From: Borrelia persica No12
Lineage (GTDB): Bacteria > Spirochaetota > Spirochaetia > Borreliales > Borreliaceae
Direction: 5' to 3'
DNA length: 32,747 nucleotides
Assembly: GCF_000500045.1 (NCBI RefSeq)
Contig: NZ_AYOT01000088.1
Span: forward strand, 1-32,747
Positions 19,784-28,312 of this stretch are shown here, piece by piece (positions within the stretch are counted from its first letter, which is position 1; each line of letters starts with the position of its first letter). The notes under the pieces are model-generated. The model was not told where the DNA came from, made no database searches, and saw only the letters and a program-made list of their open reading frames with translations. Both the position numbers and the translations under genes were made by a program.

Positions 19784-20476
19784 ATGAAATCTAATAATTT
19801 TAGCTCATATATTAAAACGCCTTATATTTATTCTGACTATATAATCTCAAAATACACCGTATTGCTCATCCCCGTCCCCATAATCAAAATTGCAATAGGA
19901 GAAGGACTAAAAGTATTTGAGATTGCATTCGAAGAAAAATACAAAAATTTTTCTGGATACATTAAACCAAATAAAAAAGCTATATATATAAATGAAACAA
20001 TGAACTTAACAAATAAACGATTTGCCATAGCACAACAACTTGGTCATTATTTAATGCATAAATATCAGGTTTTCAATCCATCACAAAAAACAGACATGAT
20101 TAATATTCAAGACAACCATATGACAATAGAAGCCAACATATTTGCAACAAACTTATTAATCCCAACTACCACTTTAAAACTAAAAGTACCGCAATATAAA
20201 TCGATAAGATATCCACAAAAAATAATGGCAAAAGAATTTCAAGTATCTGAAAATATCATACATTTTAAATTAAGTATGCTCAACGAAATTCACAAAATAG
20301 AAAAAGAAAACAAAATACAAAAAAAATTAAAAGTAAAACAAATAGATAGAATAAAAGCCAAAGATCTATTACTAAAAAATGTGGACAAATTAAAAGAATC
20401 AATAGCAATAAACTTAGAGAAAAGAGAAATCACAAGAAAAGAAAGTATAAAAAAAATTTTTGAAGAACTAGAGTAA
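19784..20476 (+). CDS. IrrE/ImmA-like protein with degenerate HExxH motif
   Basis: The product has 230 residues. Residues about 60-130 follow the ImmA/IrrE (DUF955) metallopeptidase pattern: RFAIAxxLGHYLMH at 79-92, then EANIFATNLLIP at 116-127. In active members the first motif reads HELGH, where the two His bind zinc and Glu is the catalyst. Here it is QQLGH (84-88), so one zinc ligand and the general base are both Gln, while His88 and Glu116 remain. It is therefore probably a non-catalytic family member. Residues 165-230 are Lys/Glu-rich and probably coiled coil. No signal peptide is seen, so it is cytoplasmic. The ribosome site AAGGAGA (19764-19770) is 13 bases from the first possible ATG, which is long. 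Classical partners (a phage or ICE repressor) are absent. It is convergent with the next lipoprotein. Confidence 0.75.
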   Translation: MKSNNFSSYIKTPYIYSDYIISKYTVLLIPVPIIKIAIGEGLKVFEIAFEEKYKNFSGYIKPNKKAIYINETMNLTNKRFAIAQQLGHYLMHKYQVFNPSQKTDMINIQDNHMTIEANIFATNLLIPTTTLKLKVPQYKSIRYPQKIMAKEFQVSENIIHFKLSMLNEIHKIEKENKIQKKLKVKQIDRIKAKDLLLKNVDKLKESIAINLEKREITRKESIKKIFEELE

Positions 20477-20487
20477 ACAATCATAAA

Positions 20488-21054
20488 TCATTGAGTAGAA
20501 AAACTTTTAAATACATTTTCCAACTTAAGTTTAGCAACAAATAAAGATTTTTTATCTTGAATAAGCATATCCAAAAAAATTTTCTTAATCATTACCCAAG
20601 ATTTATTACCTATATTTGTCTTATAAAAAGGAATATTGATTCTTAAAGGAAATTTTTCTTTAATATTATGTTTATCAAAATACCTCAAAATTTCTGCCTT
20701 AAAAGATGAACCTTGAATGACACTATACGCTAAAATAATTTTATATAATTTCTTATTATATAAATAAAGCTTCTTAATATACTCAATGTTATTATTATAA
20801 CTAGATTCAGAAATAGAAACAAAATCATCTTGATCTCCTTTTAAAAAATCAAAATTATGCTTGGACAAATCATTTAAAATTGCATATTTTTTGAGATCAA
20901 CATTTGAAATCTTAAGCTCAGGATATACCATTAATTCTTTCAAGGCTAATAAATTAAAGTCATCATTATTGTTAAACTCATCTAATAAAACTGTATAACA
21001 ACTTAAAAATAATAAAAATACAAAAAGCATACAAAAATTTAAAAACAAGCGCAT
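20488..21054 (-). CDS. lipoprotein, hypothetical
   Basis: The product has 188 residues, with a hydrophobic signal and lipobox FLSC at Cys19. The mature part is mostly helical, with many Lys, Leu and Asp residues, and I recognise no domain. Its stop is only 11 bases from the convergent IrrE-like gene. Its start faces the ankyrin-protein gene across a 96-base divergent gap that carries a 13-bp hairpin. The likely counterpart on Lyme cp26 is BBB27. Confidence 0.75.
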   Translation of the reverse strand: MRLFLNFCMLFVFLLFLSCYTVLLDEFNNNDDFNLLALKELMVYPELKISNVDLKKYAILNDLSKHNFDFLKGDQDDFVSISESSYNNNIEYIKKLYLYNKKLYKIILAYSVIQGSSFKAEILRYFDKHNIKEKFPLRINIPFYKTNIGNKSWVMIKKIFLDMLIQDKKSLFVAKLKLENVFKSFSTQ

Positions 21055-21078
21055 ATGACAATTCGATTATACTTTTTC

Positions 21079-21114
21079 ATCAAAACAAAGTAAATAAAAT
21101 AACTTTGTTTTGAT
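21079..21114. promoter_or_regulatory. 13-bp perfect inverted repeat in divergent promoter gap
   Basis: ATCAAAACAAAGT (21079-21091) pairs with ACTTTGTTTTGAT (21102-21114) across a 10-base spacer. It lies between the divergent starts at 21054 and 21151, and a TATAAT box overlaps its right edge at 21114-21119. The position between two promoters suits a shared operator. Confidence 0.5.
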
Positions 21115-21150
21115 ATAATAATATATAAAAATCAATCTTAAGGAACTTAA

Positions 21151-22398
21151 ATGAGTTATTATACATTAAGTAAAATATTTATGTATATTGGATACATCGT
21201 TATAGGAATCACTTCCTTTAGTATTTTCAATAAAAATCTAAGAATTAAAATCAAGAATAAAATGAAAAAATTTAATGCTTTATATTATATGACTTTATTT
21301 GCTCTTTTCATAATTACTTCTAATTTAGCTCATCATTTCTCAGAAAAACAATTATTAGAAGATTTTCAAGAATTTCAAAAGGATTTCCTTGAAATACACA
21401 AAATAAATGAAACATTCCTACAAACATATATTTCACCATTAAAAGAACCAATCAAAATGGAATTAATGTCAAAATTAACCCCAATAAATACTATATTTAA
21501 TGCCAGTATTGAAAAATACTCACAAAAAATAAATAAAACATCAACCGATATCATAAAAAATTATGATGCATATATAAAAGCAACAAACACAGAAATTAAA
21601 AACAAAATTGCTCAATTAGAAATAGAGATTCTACCAATGTACAATAAATATAAGTTACCTTATTTTAACAATCAAATAACAAGCATAAGCGTTGACAAAG
21701 ACGGCAATATCATTCCTGTACTGAAAAACTCAAAAGGAAAAATAACAGATTTACTATTTTATGATCAAAATTATAATTTAATTCCATTTAAAATGAATGG
21801 TAAACAAGAAGTCAAATTTGAACTAATTAAAGATGATAATAATTATTTCAAAGAATACATTCATGTTTATTATACCGACTCAGACAACACACAAATAAAT
21901 ATTGATTATTATAAAAATAATATCGATACAATTCCTTATTATGTAGATCTAAAAGAAAACCAAGATACTTTTCTGAAAAGTATCAAAATTAAAAATGAAT
22001 ATAAAGAATATATAAAAGAAAAACAGAAACTAAAGACATTAGTAAGTAATGATAAATTAGATGAATTCAAAGCATTTTTAAAACACAATCCAAATACCTT
22101 TTCTCTAAATACAATATTTTCAGATGGAAATCCTGTATTCATTCATGCAATAAAATCAAAAGCTAAGAATATAATAAATCATATAATGTCAAAGAATTTC
22201 AATATAAATCTAACTGACCAGGAAAATAAAACAGCTCTTCACAATGCCATAATTAATGAATACGACATCTATTTCATTAGATCTCTTATAACAAAAGGAG
22301 CAAACCCAAATATAAGAGATCTAACCAAAAAATTACCTCTAGATTACGCTCCCAAAAATGGAGAAATTTACCAATACTTATATACCCTCATCCAGTAA
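21151..22398 (+). CDS. membrane-anchored ankyrin-repeat protein
   Basis: The product has 415 residues. Two hydrophobic segments (about 8-26 and 43-60) anchor the N-terminus. Residues about 65-150 are charged and helical, probably coiled coil. A strand-rich middle domain with several short repeats of acidic, Asn- and Tyr-rich sequence follows (about 170-275). From about 290 to the end come two to three ankyrin repeats, the clearest being KTALHNAIINEYDIYFIRSL followed by GANPNIRD. The ATG is preceded by TAAGGA (21139-21144). Ankyrin domains bind proteins; the partner is unknown. The likely counterpart is BBB28 of Lyme cp26. It is followed by a strong palindrome at 22470-22520. Confidence 0.8.
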   Translation: MSYYTLSKIFMYIGYIVIGITSFSIFNKNLRIKIKNKMKKFNALYYMTLFALFIITSNLAHHFSEKQLLEDFQEFQKDFLEIHKINETFLQTYISPLKEPIKMELMSKLTPINTIFNASIEKYSQKINKTSTDIIKNYDAYIKATNTEIKNKIAQLEIEILPMYNKYKLPYFNNQITSISVDKDGNIIPVLKNSKGKITDLLFYDQNYNLIPFKMNGKQEVKFELIKDDNNYFKEYIHVYYTDSDNTQINIDYYKNNIDTIPYYVDLKENQDTFLKSIKIKNEYKEYIKEKQKLKTLVSNDKLDEFKAFLKHNPNTFSLNTIFSDGNPVFIHAIKSKAKNIINHIMSKNFNINLTDQENKTALHNAIINEYDIYFIRSLITKGANPNIRDLTKKLPLDYAPKNGEIYQYLYTLIQ

Positions 22399-22469
22399 GT
22401 ATACAATAAGTACAATTTATAATTTAACTCATGTATTAATAAAAATAATTAATTATTAATTAATATAAC

Positions 22470-22520
22470 TTTCAATCTAGTATAGGTTAATTAATTTAAT
22501 TAATCTATACTAGATTGAAA
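22470..22520. repeat. 51-bp near-perfect palindrome
   Basis: Two 25-base arms (22470-22494 and 22496-22520) flank a single T and match at 24 of 25 positions; the one difference would be a G-U pair in one RNA strand. Each arm contains TATACTAG reading outward from the centre. It lies 72 bases past the ankyrin gene. It could serve as a transcription terminator, though no T run follows, or as a protein site. Confidence 0.75.
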
Positions 22521-22829
22521 ATATAAGGTAAATTGATTATTTATTTATTACAATCACTACTTCACATAAACCTGCTCTTTCTCAATTTATAAAAAAACAA
22601 AAAAACCTTCATGTTACGTTAACGATAATTCTTCTACCAATAACCAACATTTGACACATTATAAAGACACTCTTAACATAAGAATTTAAATTTACTTACC
22701 TACCCCCATATTTTCTCTAGAAATTGCCATAGAACTTACAAAAAACTCCTACAAAACTTACTGATAGAACTAATTCTTAACCATGCATACAATAATAAAA
22801 ATCACACTTACAATACAAAGAACACAAGC

Positions 22830-22856
22830 TATAATATTGATTTTATCAATATTATA
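22830..22856. repeat. 11-bp inverted repeat
   Basis: An 11-bp all but fully AT stem (22830-22840 with 22846-22856) with loop TTTTA. It has no associated gene and may be chance in such AT-rich DNA. Confidence 0.35.
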
Positions 22857-23076
22857 TGTTTAATATCAGTTGCAATACACAAACCTACTTACTTTTCAAA
22901 TAGACGTATTTTAAATAATTTTGAATTTCATAAATACACACTACATAACAAATACCATAACACCAAATTAATTCAATTTTTAACATTCTCTAGCAAAACA
23001 AAACTTTTACAATAGTCATAACCACAACACAATGCACAACCACAATAATAGATTACGTCAATTCGCAAAAAACTGA

Positions 23077-23283
23077 TCACCCTGACCCATTTTCATTCAA
23101 CATAATAAAAAAATTAATCCAAATAGCTAAAATAAAAAATAATGTAAATAAATAAAAAATTATTCTAAAAAAACACAAATATTTTTTACCCAATTTGAAT
23201 AAAAAAAGAAATGACAAAATTTCTTTAATCTTTAAAATTTGTATTCCTATTTTCAAACCTGCTTTATTCTTCAAATGAAGCAT
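23077..23283 (-). CDS. possible small membrane protein, doubtful
   Basis: This is a 68-residue open frame with a basic N-terminal third and two strongly hydrophobic stretches (about 23-30 and 40-60). It would suit a small inner-membrane protein. Against it, no ribosome site precedes the ATG and the gene density here is low. In AT-rich DNA whose minus strand is T-rich, hydrophobic frames arise by chance. I do not recognise it. Confidence 0.22.
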   Translation of the reverse strand: MLHLKNKAGLKIGIQILKIKEILSFLFLFKLGKKYLCFFRIIFYLFTLFFILAIWINFFIMLNENGSG

Positions 23284-23458
23284 TTTTATGTACAGTATAT
23301 ACTAAAATTATATCTCAAACTATTAAAAATCTTGAAAAATTCACCAATATAAATACAATAGCGATTAGATTATAAAACATAATAACACACAACTATAAAA
23401 AGATAGGATTCTTCCATTTTGTGACAAACAATTTTATCCTCAAAGTTTATTTACAAGA

Positions 23459-23488
23459 TTGACAAATATTGCTAATATTAATTAATAA
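23459..23488 (+). promoter_or_regulatory. candidate promoter of the glucose-type PTS gene
   Basis: A perfect -35 box TTGACA (23459-23464) is followed 17-18 bp later by TTAATA or TAATAA (23482-23488). The leader would carry the hairpin at 23486-23514. Confidence 0.45.
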
Positions 23489-23514
23489 TATAATTAACAT
23501 TTTTAATTATATTA
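23486..23514. promoter_or_regulatory. 12-bp inverted repeat in the PTS leader
   Basis: A perfect 12-bp AT-only stem (23486-23497 with 23503-23514, 5-base loop) ends 18 bases before the ribosome site. It may be an operator or a leader hairpin. Confidence 0.4.
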
Positions 23515-23544
23515 ATTTAATAACAATTTAATGGAGGGGATATT

Positions 23545-25164
23545 ATGTCAATACTATCAAAATCAATATTTACAACATTACAAAAAATAGGAAAAGCTTT
23601 CATGCTGCCAATAGCTCTTCTACCAATAGCTGGTCTTTTATTAGGAATCGGTAGTGCTCTCACTAACAAAACAATGATTCAAACCTATGGACTTGAAACA
23701 ATATTTGGAGAAAAAACTTCAATGAATTCCATATTGTCTTTAATGAAATATACGGGAGAAATTATTTTTGAAAATTTACCCTTAATGTTTGCAGTAGCAA
23801 TTCCAATTGGACTAGCAAAAGCCGAAAAAGGAACAGCAGCGCTTGCCGGAGTTATAGGATTTTTAGTGATGCATCAAACTATCAATGGAGTTTTATCAAT
23901 TCAAGGCATCAATCCTTCAACTGTAAACGTAGAAGCATTATTAGCAATTGGAACACCCGAAGCAGAGGCAATTGCAAAAAGCAAAGAATACACAAATGTA
24001 CTTGGAATCTTTTCTCTACAAATGAGCGTCATGGGAGGAATGATAGCGGGATTTTTTGCAGCAATGCTTCATAACAGACTGCACAACATTCACCTACCTA
24101 CATTCCTAGCATTTTTTGGAGGATCAAGATTTATCCCCATCATAACTACACTTGTAATGTTTATAGTAGGAATAATTTTAACATGCATTTGGCCATTCAT
24201 TCAAGGTATGATGACCTCATTAGGCAATATTATAGAAAAATCAGGATATTTTGGATCATTTGCATATGGAGCAATCAAAAGATCCTTAATACCTTTTGGA
24301 CTCCATCACATATTTTATCTACCTTTCTGGCAAACATCTCTGGGAGGAACAATGGAAATTAATGGAGAATTAGTAGCAGGAGCACAAAACATATTTTTCA
24401 AACAATTAGCAGATACTCATACCACACATTTTGAAGTTGCAAGAGGAACTCGATTTTTCAGCGGTGAATTTATAGTAATGATCTTTGGACTACCTGGAGC
24501 TGCTCTTGCTATGTATCACACTTCAAAAACTGAGAATAAAAAAGATACAGCTTCTCTATTATTATCAGCCGGATTTACATCAATATTAACAGGCATTACA
24601 GAACCCCTTGAATTTGCATTTCTCTTTGCAGCACCTGCTCTTTACTATCTTATATATGTCCCTCTATTTGGACTTGCTCATTTACTAGCTCACATTTTCA
24701 ATATTGGAGTTGGACTAACCTTTTCTGGAGGATTCATTGACATGTTCTTATTTGGAATATTACAAGGTAACAGCAAAACAACTTGGATAATGATTCCTAC
24801 TATTGGAATATTTTACTTCATAGGATTTTATTATATATTCAAATTTGCAATTATAAAATTCGATCTAAAAACACCTGGCCGAGAAGATATAGAAGAAGAA
24901 GTTATAAAAACAAATACACAAAAGACAAAAATTTCAGAAATTGCTGAAAAAGTATTAGAAGGACTTGGAGGAAAAGGTAACATCACATACCTTGATGCAT
25001 GCGCATCAAGATTAAGAATCAATGTTAATCAAATAGAATTAGTAAAATCCGACACCTATTTTAAATCTATTGGAGCAAGCGGAATGCTTAAAAAAGGAAA
25101 TGGTATTCAAATTATATTTGGAGGATTATCTGATAATATAAGAATGGAAATAGATAAAATTTAA
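23545..25164 (+). CDS. malX: PTS sugar transporter EIICB, glucose/maltose type
   Basis: It imports and phosphorylates a hexose, probably glucose, using phosphate passed from HPr and EIIA. The EIIC domain (about 1-440) has about ten membrane segments and the substrate-site region around GITEPLEFAFLF. After a linker at about 440-460, the EIIB domain ends the protein, with phospho-acceptor Cys486 in LDACASRLRI. There is no EIIA domain in these 539 residues, so a separate EIIA elsewhere in the genome must serve it. The ATG start has GGAGGGG at 23533-23539. It matches the malX-type gene at the same place on Lyme cp26 (BBB29 by recall). The symbol is tentative, since ptsG is also used; the family assignment is firm. 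Confidence 0.93.
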   Translation: MSILSKSIFTTLQKIGKAFMLPIALLPIAGLLLGIGSALTNKTMIQTYGLETIFGEKTSMNSILSLMKYTGEIIFENLPLMFAVAIPIGLAKAEKGTAALAGVIGFLVMHQTINGVLSIQGINPSTVNVEALLAIGTPEAEAIAKSKEYTNVLGIFSLQMSVMGGMIAGFFAAMLHNRLHNIHLPTFLAFFGGSRFIPIITTLVMFIVGIILTCIWPFIQGMMTSLGNIIEKSGYFGSFAYGAIKRSLIPFGLHHIFYLPFWQTSLGGTMEINGELVAGAQNIFFKQLADTHTTHFEVARGTRFFSGEFIVMIFGLPGAALAMYHTSKTENKKDTASLLLSAGFTSILTGITEPLEFAFLFAAPALYYLIYVPLFGLAHLLAHIFNIGVGLTFSGGFIDMFLFGILQGNSKTTWIMIPTIGIFYFIGFYYIFKFAIIKFDLKTPGREDIEEEVIKTNTQKTKISEIAEKVLEGLGGKGNITYLDACASRLRINVNQIELVKSDTYFKSIGASGMLKKGNGIQIIFGGLSDNIRMEIDKI

Positions 25165-25224
25165 ATTAATAATTAACAAACAACTAATAAATATTAATTA
25201 ATAAAAAATATATAAACTAAAAAG

Positions 25225-25261
25225 AAGAGGGGAGTGTGTCATTTAAAAAACTACTCCTCTT
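25225..25261 (+). terminator. hairpin between the PTS gene and acyP
   Basis: A GC-richer stem, AAGAGG...AGT pairing with ACTCCTCTT (25225-25235 with 25253-25261) with a two-base bulge, stands out in AT-rich surroundings. It lies 60 bases past the PTS stop and just before the acyP ribosome site. The trailing T content is modest, so it may attenuate rather than end transcription. Confidence 0.4.
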
Positions 25262-25287
25262 ATCATTATAAAATGAGGAATAAAATT

Positions 25288-25569
25288 ATGCATAAATATC
25301 AATATTTCATTTCTGGAAAAGTACAAGGTGTAGGATTTAGATTTTTCACAGAACAAATAGCAAAAAAAATAGGAATTAAAGGATTTGTCAAAAATTTGGA
25401 TGATGGAAGAGTAGAAATAGTAGTCTTTTCCAACAATAATGAACAAATTGAATCATTTGAAAAAGCCTTAAAAAAAGGCAATGGATATTCAACAATTGCA
25501 CAGATAGAAAAAAAAATACTAGATTCGCAATATCCCTTTGATTTTAAAAACTTCAGTTCCTATTATTAA
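25288..25569 (+). CDS. acyP: acylphosphatase
   Basis: It hydrolyses carboxyl-phosphate bonds such as those of acetyl- and acyl-phosphates in the cytoplasm. The product has 93 residues, the usual length. The signature [11 protein letters not shown] supplies the phosphate-binding Arg, and [12 protein letters not shown] supplies the catalytic Asn. The start at 25288 has AGGA at 25276-25279. An upstream in-frame Met at 25234 is rejected because it lies inside the preceding hairpin and adds residues absent from the family. The stop overlaps the convergent next gene by 17 bases. It corresponds to the first gene on Lyme cp26 (BBB01). Confidence 0.93.
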   Translation: MHKYQYFISGKVQGVGFRFFTEQIAKKIGIKGFVKNLDDGRVEIVVFSNNNEQIESFEKALKKGNGYSTIAQIEKKILDSQYPFDFKNFSSYY

Positions 25570-25996
25570 TATTTCTATTAAACTTACCCTTAATTATTTT
25601 AACTTTACTAATCTTTGGCCTATTATTATTTCTGCTCACAATCTTCAAACTTTTCATACTAGATTTAAAGAAATGTTCAACTCTAAATTTTAAAAATTCT
25701 AACGATTTTCTATCCTTGCAAAAAATATTTAGATTGCCATCAGAAAATTTAATATCAAGAGCATGATTAGTTTCTGTTTTCAAAAAATTACAAGAAATAA
25801 ATTCTCCATTTAATTTATTCCTTTTAAAAAGAAAAAAATATTTTTTACCTCTCTTAGAATCTCTAAAATCAATTTTTAACCAATTTTGCATCGGTTTAAT
25901 TGAAACTAAATTATCATAAAGATAAGAAATATAAACCACTCTGTTATCATTGGCACTTAATGCCTTTTTGAAAAAATAAAGAAATCCTGTATCCAT
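25553..25996 (-). CDS. hypothetical protein, basic
   Basis: The product has 147 residues, strongly basic, with a Lys/Arg/Asn-rich tail (about 115-147). No signal peptide or membrane segment is visible, and I recognise no domain. The basic tail would suit nucleic-acid binding, but that is a guess. It overlaps acyP tail to tail by 17 bases and lies 104 bases downstream of resT on the same strand, so read-through from resT is possible. It fits BBB02 by position; conservation of this order across Borrelia supports a real gene. Confidence 0.7.
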   Translation of the reverse strand: MDTGFLYFFKKALSANDNRVVYISYLYDNLVSIKPMQNWLKIDFRDSKRGKKYFFLFKRNKLNGEFISCNFLKTETNHALDIKFSDGNLNIFCKDRKSLEFLKFRVEHFFKSSMKSLKIVSRNNNRPKISKVKIIKGKFNRNINNRN

Positions 25997-26100
25997 ACAC
26001 CTAACAAATATATTACAAATAGAAACATTTTAAAAAGCCCCTAATGTAATTCAATAAAAATGAATATCCAACATAAAAATTTTTCTTTTTTACGACACCT

Positions 26101-27465
26101 TTAAATATCATATCCAAAAATTAAAGATAAATACTCACCTAACTTCGCATAGTTATAATTATAACCATATTTTAGCTTAAAAAGTTTACGAATTTTTACA
26201 TTAAGACCTCTAAGCATTTCTAATTCTTCTAAGCCTTCTTCTATCATCAATTCCCGAATTACACGCAAAGTCTTAACATAATTATCATCTATAATGTTAC
26301 ACGAATTGTTACAAGAGTCCATTAATAATAGATCTAATTTTTTCATATTAACAATAGAATATGTAGTCTTCCTCCTAACATAGGTATGTATTCGTTTTTT
26401 AATCAATTGCAATAAATCAACATCAGCATTATCATCCAAATTGTCTAAAACATAACGATTATAATGAAAAGCTGTTATTATATCATCATGCTCATGTCCT
26501 AAAACCGTAGTTATCCACAGATTCAACTCCATATTTTTTGGAGCAAATGCAAGATAAGAAAATCTACTATAAAGCCTTCTACAAAAATAAATCGATTCTT
26601 CAGGTTCAAATATATTTTCAAAGATCTTACGGAATAACCTATTATAACTATAAGCAAGATTTGAAGAAATCATTTCTTTCGAAAGCTTTTCTGTTCTTTC
26701 CATATACCTTATTTCTGCTATTGCATCAATAATCAATTTGGAATCAGCAAAAGTAGGAAAGACTACTTCATGAATTAAATTATGCTCTTTCTTTTTAGCT
26801 ATATGTTTCATCAAGATATGTTCACTATCTTGAACATAAAATTCAGAAATCTTCATTATTTCAACAGGACGTCGTCCTGTTGCCATCAACACCCCATAAA
26901 ATTTTAGTCTAATATCTCTTTTTTGAGTCAATAAGATGTCTATCATTTTTATATAAGTTTTCAAACTTATTTTAACTGATATCTGTTCTTTTCTATAACT
27001 ATTAATTTTTGAAATCTTATAATAATGAGCATAATTATTCAGCCATCCAGGACTTTTAAATAAACCAAGGAAAGATTCAAAATAAACTTTTCTACCAACA
27101 ATATTATTAGCAACCATCAAATCTTCAAGCTTACATAAATCTTTGATATCAATATTAGAGAGTTCTTTTATTTCTTTAGGAACCCAAAAAAATAAAAGCT
27201 TATTCTTTTGCCTGATCTCTTCAATAACTGAAAGATTAATATATTCCCTTATTATTTTACGAGTTTTCGAAAGATTTAATATCATTGAAAGATTAGTAAA
27301 TTTATCTTTTCTTAAAAGAATACTTTTATGCTTTTCAGCAAGAATAACTAGACTTTTATTTAACTTAGAATATGAAATTTCATGATTTAAATATTTAATA
27401 TATATTTCTTCCAAATTTTTTCTAAAAAATTCGAGATCTTTTTTGATATTAACTTTTAAAGACAT
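26101..27465 (-). CDS. resT: hairpin telomere resolvase
   Basis: It cuts and rejoins replicated telomeres to form covalently closed hairpin ends, through a 3'-phosphotyrosine intermediate. The active-site set is present. With the start at 27465 the residues are Arg199 in GRRPVEIMK, Lys224 in HIAKKKEHN, Arg296 in CRRLYSRFSY, His324 in VLGHEHDD and the nucleophile Tyr335 in AFHYNRYVLDN. These are the numbers known for the B. burgdorferi enzyme, which argues for this ATG over the one three codons upstream (27474). The product has 454 residues. The C-terminal domain (from about 350) includes RGLNVKIRKLFK and KYGYNYNYAKL. Its target telomere is at 9324. No good ribosome site is visible. In Lyme strains the gene is on circular cp26; here it sits on a linear replicon. 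Confidence 0.97.
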   Translation of the reverse strand: MSLKVNIKKDLEFFRKNLEEIYIKYLNHEISYSKLNKSLVILAEKHKSILLRKDKFTNLSMILNLSKTRKIIREYINLSVIEEIRQKNKLLFFWVPKEIKELSNIDIKDLCKLEDLMVANNIVGRKVYFESFLGLFKSPGWLNNYAHYYKISKINSYRKEQISVKISLKTYIKMIDILLTQKRDIRLKFYGVLMATGRRPVEIMKISEFYVQDSEHILMKHIAKKKEHNLIHEVVFPTFADSKLIIDAIAEIRYMERTEKLSKEMISSNLAYSYNRLFRKIFENIFEPEESIYFCRRLYSRFSYLAFAPKNMELNLWITTVLGHEHDDIITAFHYNRYVLDNLDDNADVDLLQLIKKRIHTYVRRKTTYSIVNMKKLDLLLMDSCNNSCNIIDDNYVKTLRVIRELMIEEGLEELEMLRGLNVKIRKLFKLKYGYNYNYAKLGEYLSLIFGYDI

Positions 27466-27474
27466 ACTAAACAT

Positions 27475-27480
27475 ATTATA
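27475..27480 (-). promoter_or_regulatory. possible resT -10 box, near-leaderless start
   Basis: TATAAT on the minus strand ends 9 bases before the preferred resT ATG. If used, the transcript would begin within a few bases of that ATG, which would explain the missing ribosome site. No good -35 box is seen, so support is weak. Confidence 0.3.
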
Positions 27481-27510
27481 TCAAGAAAAAATAATAAGAA
27501 CATCCATTAT

Positions 27511-27553
27511 AACAATGATTATTATAATATTATAATTTACAATAATCATTGTT
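27511..27553. promoter_or_regulatory. 13-bp perfect inverted repeat upstream of resT
   Basis: AACAATGATTATT (27511-27523) pairs with AATAATCATTGTT (27541-27553) across 17 bases. A second palindrome, TTATAATATTATAA (27522-27535), is nested at the inner edge. It lies between resT and the upstream lipoprotein, both on the minus strand. It could end the lipoprotein transcript or control resT. Confidence 0.5.
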
Positions 27554-27611
27554 GCATATAAAATAAGACACAATTCATCATATTAATTATACCAATAAAA
27601 TTACCTATAAA

Positions 27612-28265
27612 CTATTCTTGTTTCAAGAATCTTTCAATAGCTTTAAAAACATAATAATAAAAAACAATATACGCCTCCCTTAAAACCGAATATTCAGAAT
27701 TGCCTATAAAATACATAAGTTCACTTGTACTTGAATTGAGATCATCTTTATGATTTCTAATCTCAAATTCACGATTAATCTCTTCTATATGTTTTAAATT
27801 AAAATTATAAGTAGAAATTTGTTTATCATTTTTTATATTAAGATCATTACCTAAAGAAACCTGTTTCTTGAAAAATTTTTTAGTTTGAAATTCAAATGCA
27901 TTGGGAGGAATGACATTCAAAAAATCGAACTTAAAACCAAAATCAAAAATAAAACCAAATTTATAATCCAATAAACCTGCTATTTTTGAGTATAACTTTA
28001 TTTGCATAACAACACTTTTAGTAGTTTTGTTCAATATAAAATAATAAGAATAACCATTAATATTTTTAATAGATTCAAAATAATTTTTGGAATGCAAATA
28101 AGTTTTAAATTTATTATCACCCAAATACTCATAACCTGACATTTCTAATTTTATTGCATCTTCCAAAGGAAGAAAAAATTTTGATGCAATATCAAAATTG
28201 CAAGAAAAAAAACTAAAGACAAAAAACGAAAAAACTTTATAAAATATCCTCCAAAAATTCCTCAT
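27612..28265 (-). CDS. lipoprotein, hypothetical
   Basis: The signal is a basic-then-hydrophobic stretch ending in the lipobox FFSC, with Cys22 if the start is at 28265 (MRNFWRIF). An in-frame ATG six codons upstream (28283) is possible. Neither has a strong ribosome site, but the later one gives a normal signal with Arg residues at the front. The mature part, about 195 residues, alternates strands and helices and is rich in Phe, Tyr and Lys. No domain is recognised. On Lyme cp26 a lipoprotein (BBB08/BBB09) also lies next to the replication locus, but there the chitobiose PTS genes intervene before resT; here nothing does. Confidence 0.75.
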   Translation of the reverse strand: MRNFWRIFYKVFSFFVFSFFSCNFDIASKFFLPLEDAIKLEMSGYEYLGDNKFKTYLHSKNYFESIKNINGYSYYFILNKTTKSVVMQIKLYSKIAGLLDYKFGFIFDFGFKFDFLNVIPPNAFEFQTKKFFKKQVSLGNDLNIKNDKQISTYNFNLKHIEEINREFEIRNHKDDLNSSTSELMYFIGNSEYSVLREAYIVFYYYVFKAIERFLKQE

Positions 28266-28312
28266 AACAACAAATATAAACATTTCTAATAAAAATTAAT
28301 AGAACCCATATT

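Larger units (their letters stand above)
22399..23544. other. 1.1-kb largely non-coding region
   Basis: This is the longest gene-poor stretch. It contains the 51-bp palindrome at 22470-22520, an 11-bp stem with a 5-base loop at 22830-22856, a doubtful 68-residue frame on the minus strand (23077-23283), and the glucose-PTS promoter and leader hairpin at its right end. The rest is A/C-rich top strand with frequent stops in all frames. A decayed gene cannot be excluded, but I cannot trace one. Confidence 0.6.

Noticed and set aside
22470-22520. The 51-bp palindrome as a functional telomere junction
   Set aside because: Its TATACTAG boxes point the wrong way relative to the axis, the arms are not perfectly symmetrical, and flanking genes continue in cp26 order. 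It is kept only as a finding to test.
25234-25287. Upstream Met start for acylphosphatase
   Set aside because: It lies within a hairpin, has no ribosome site, and adds residues unknown in this 90-odd-residue family.
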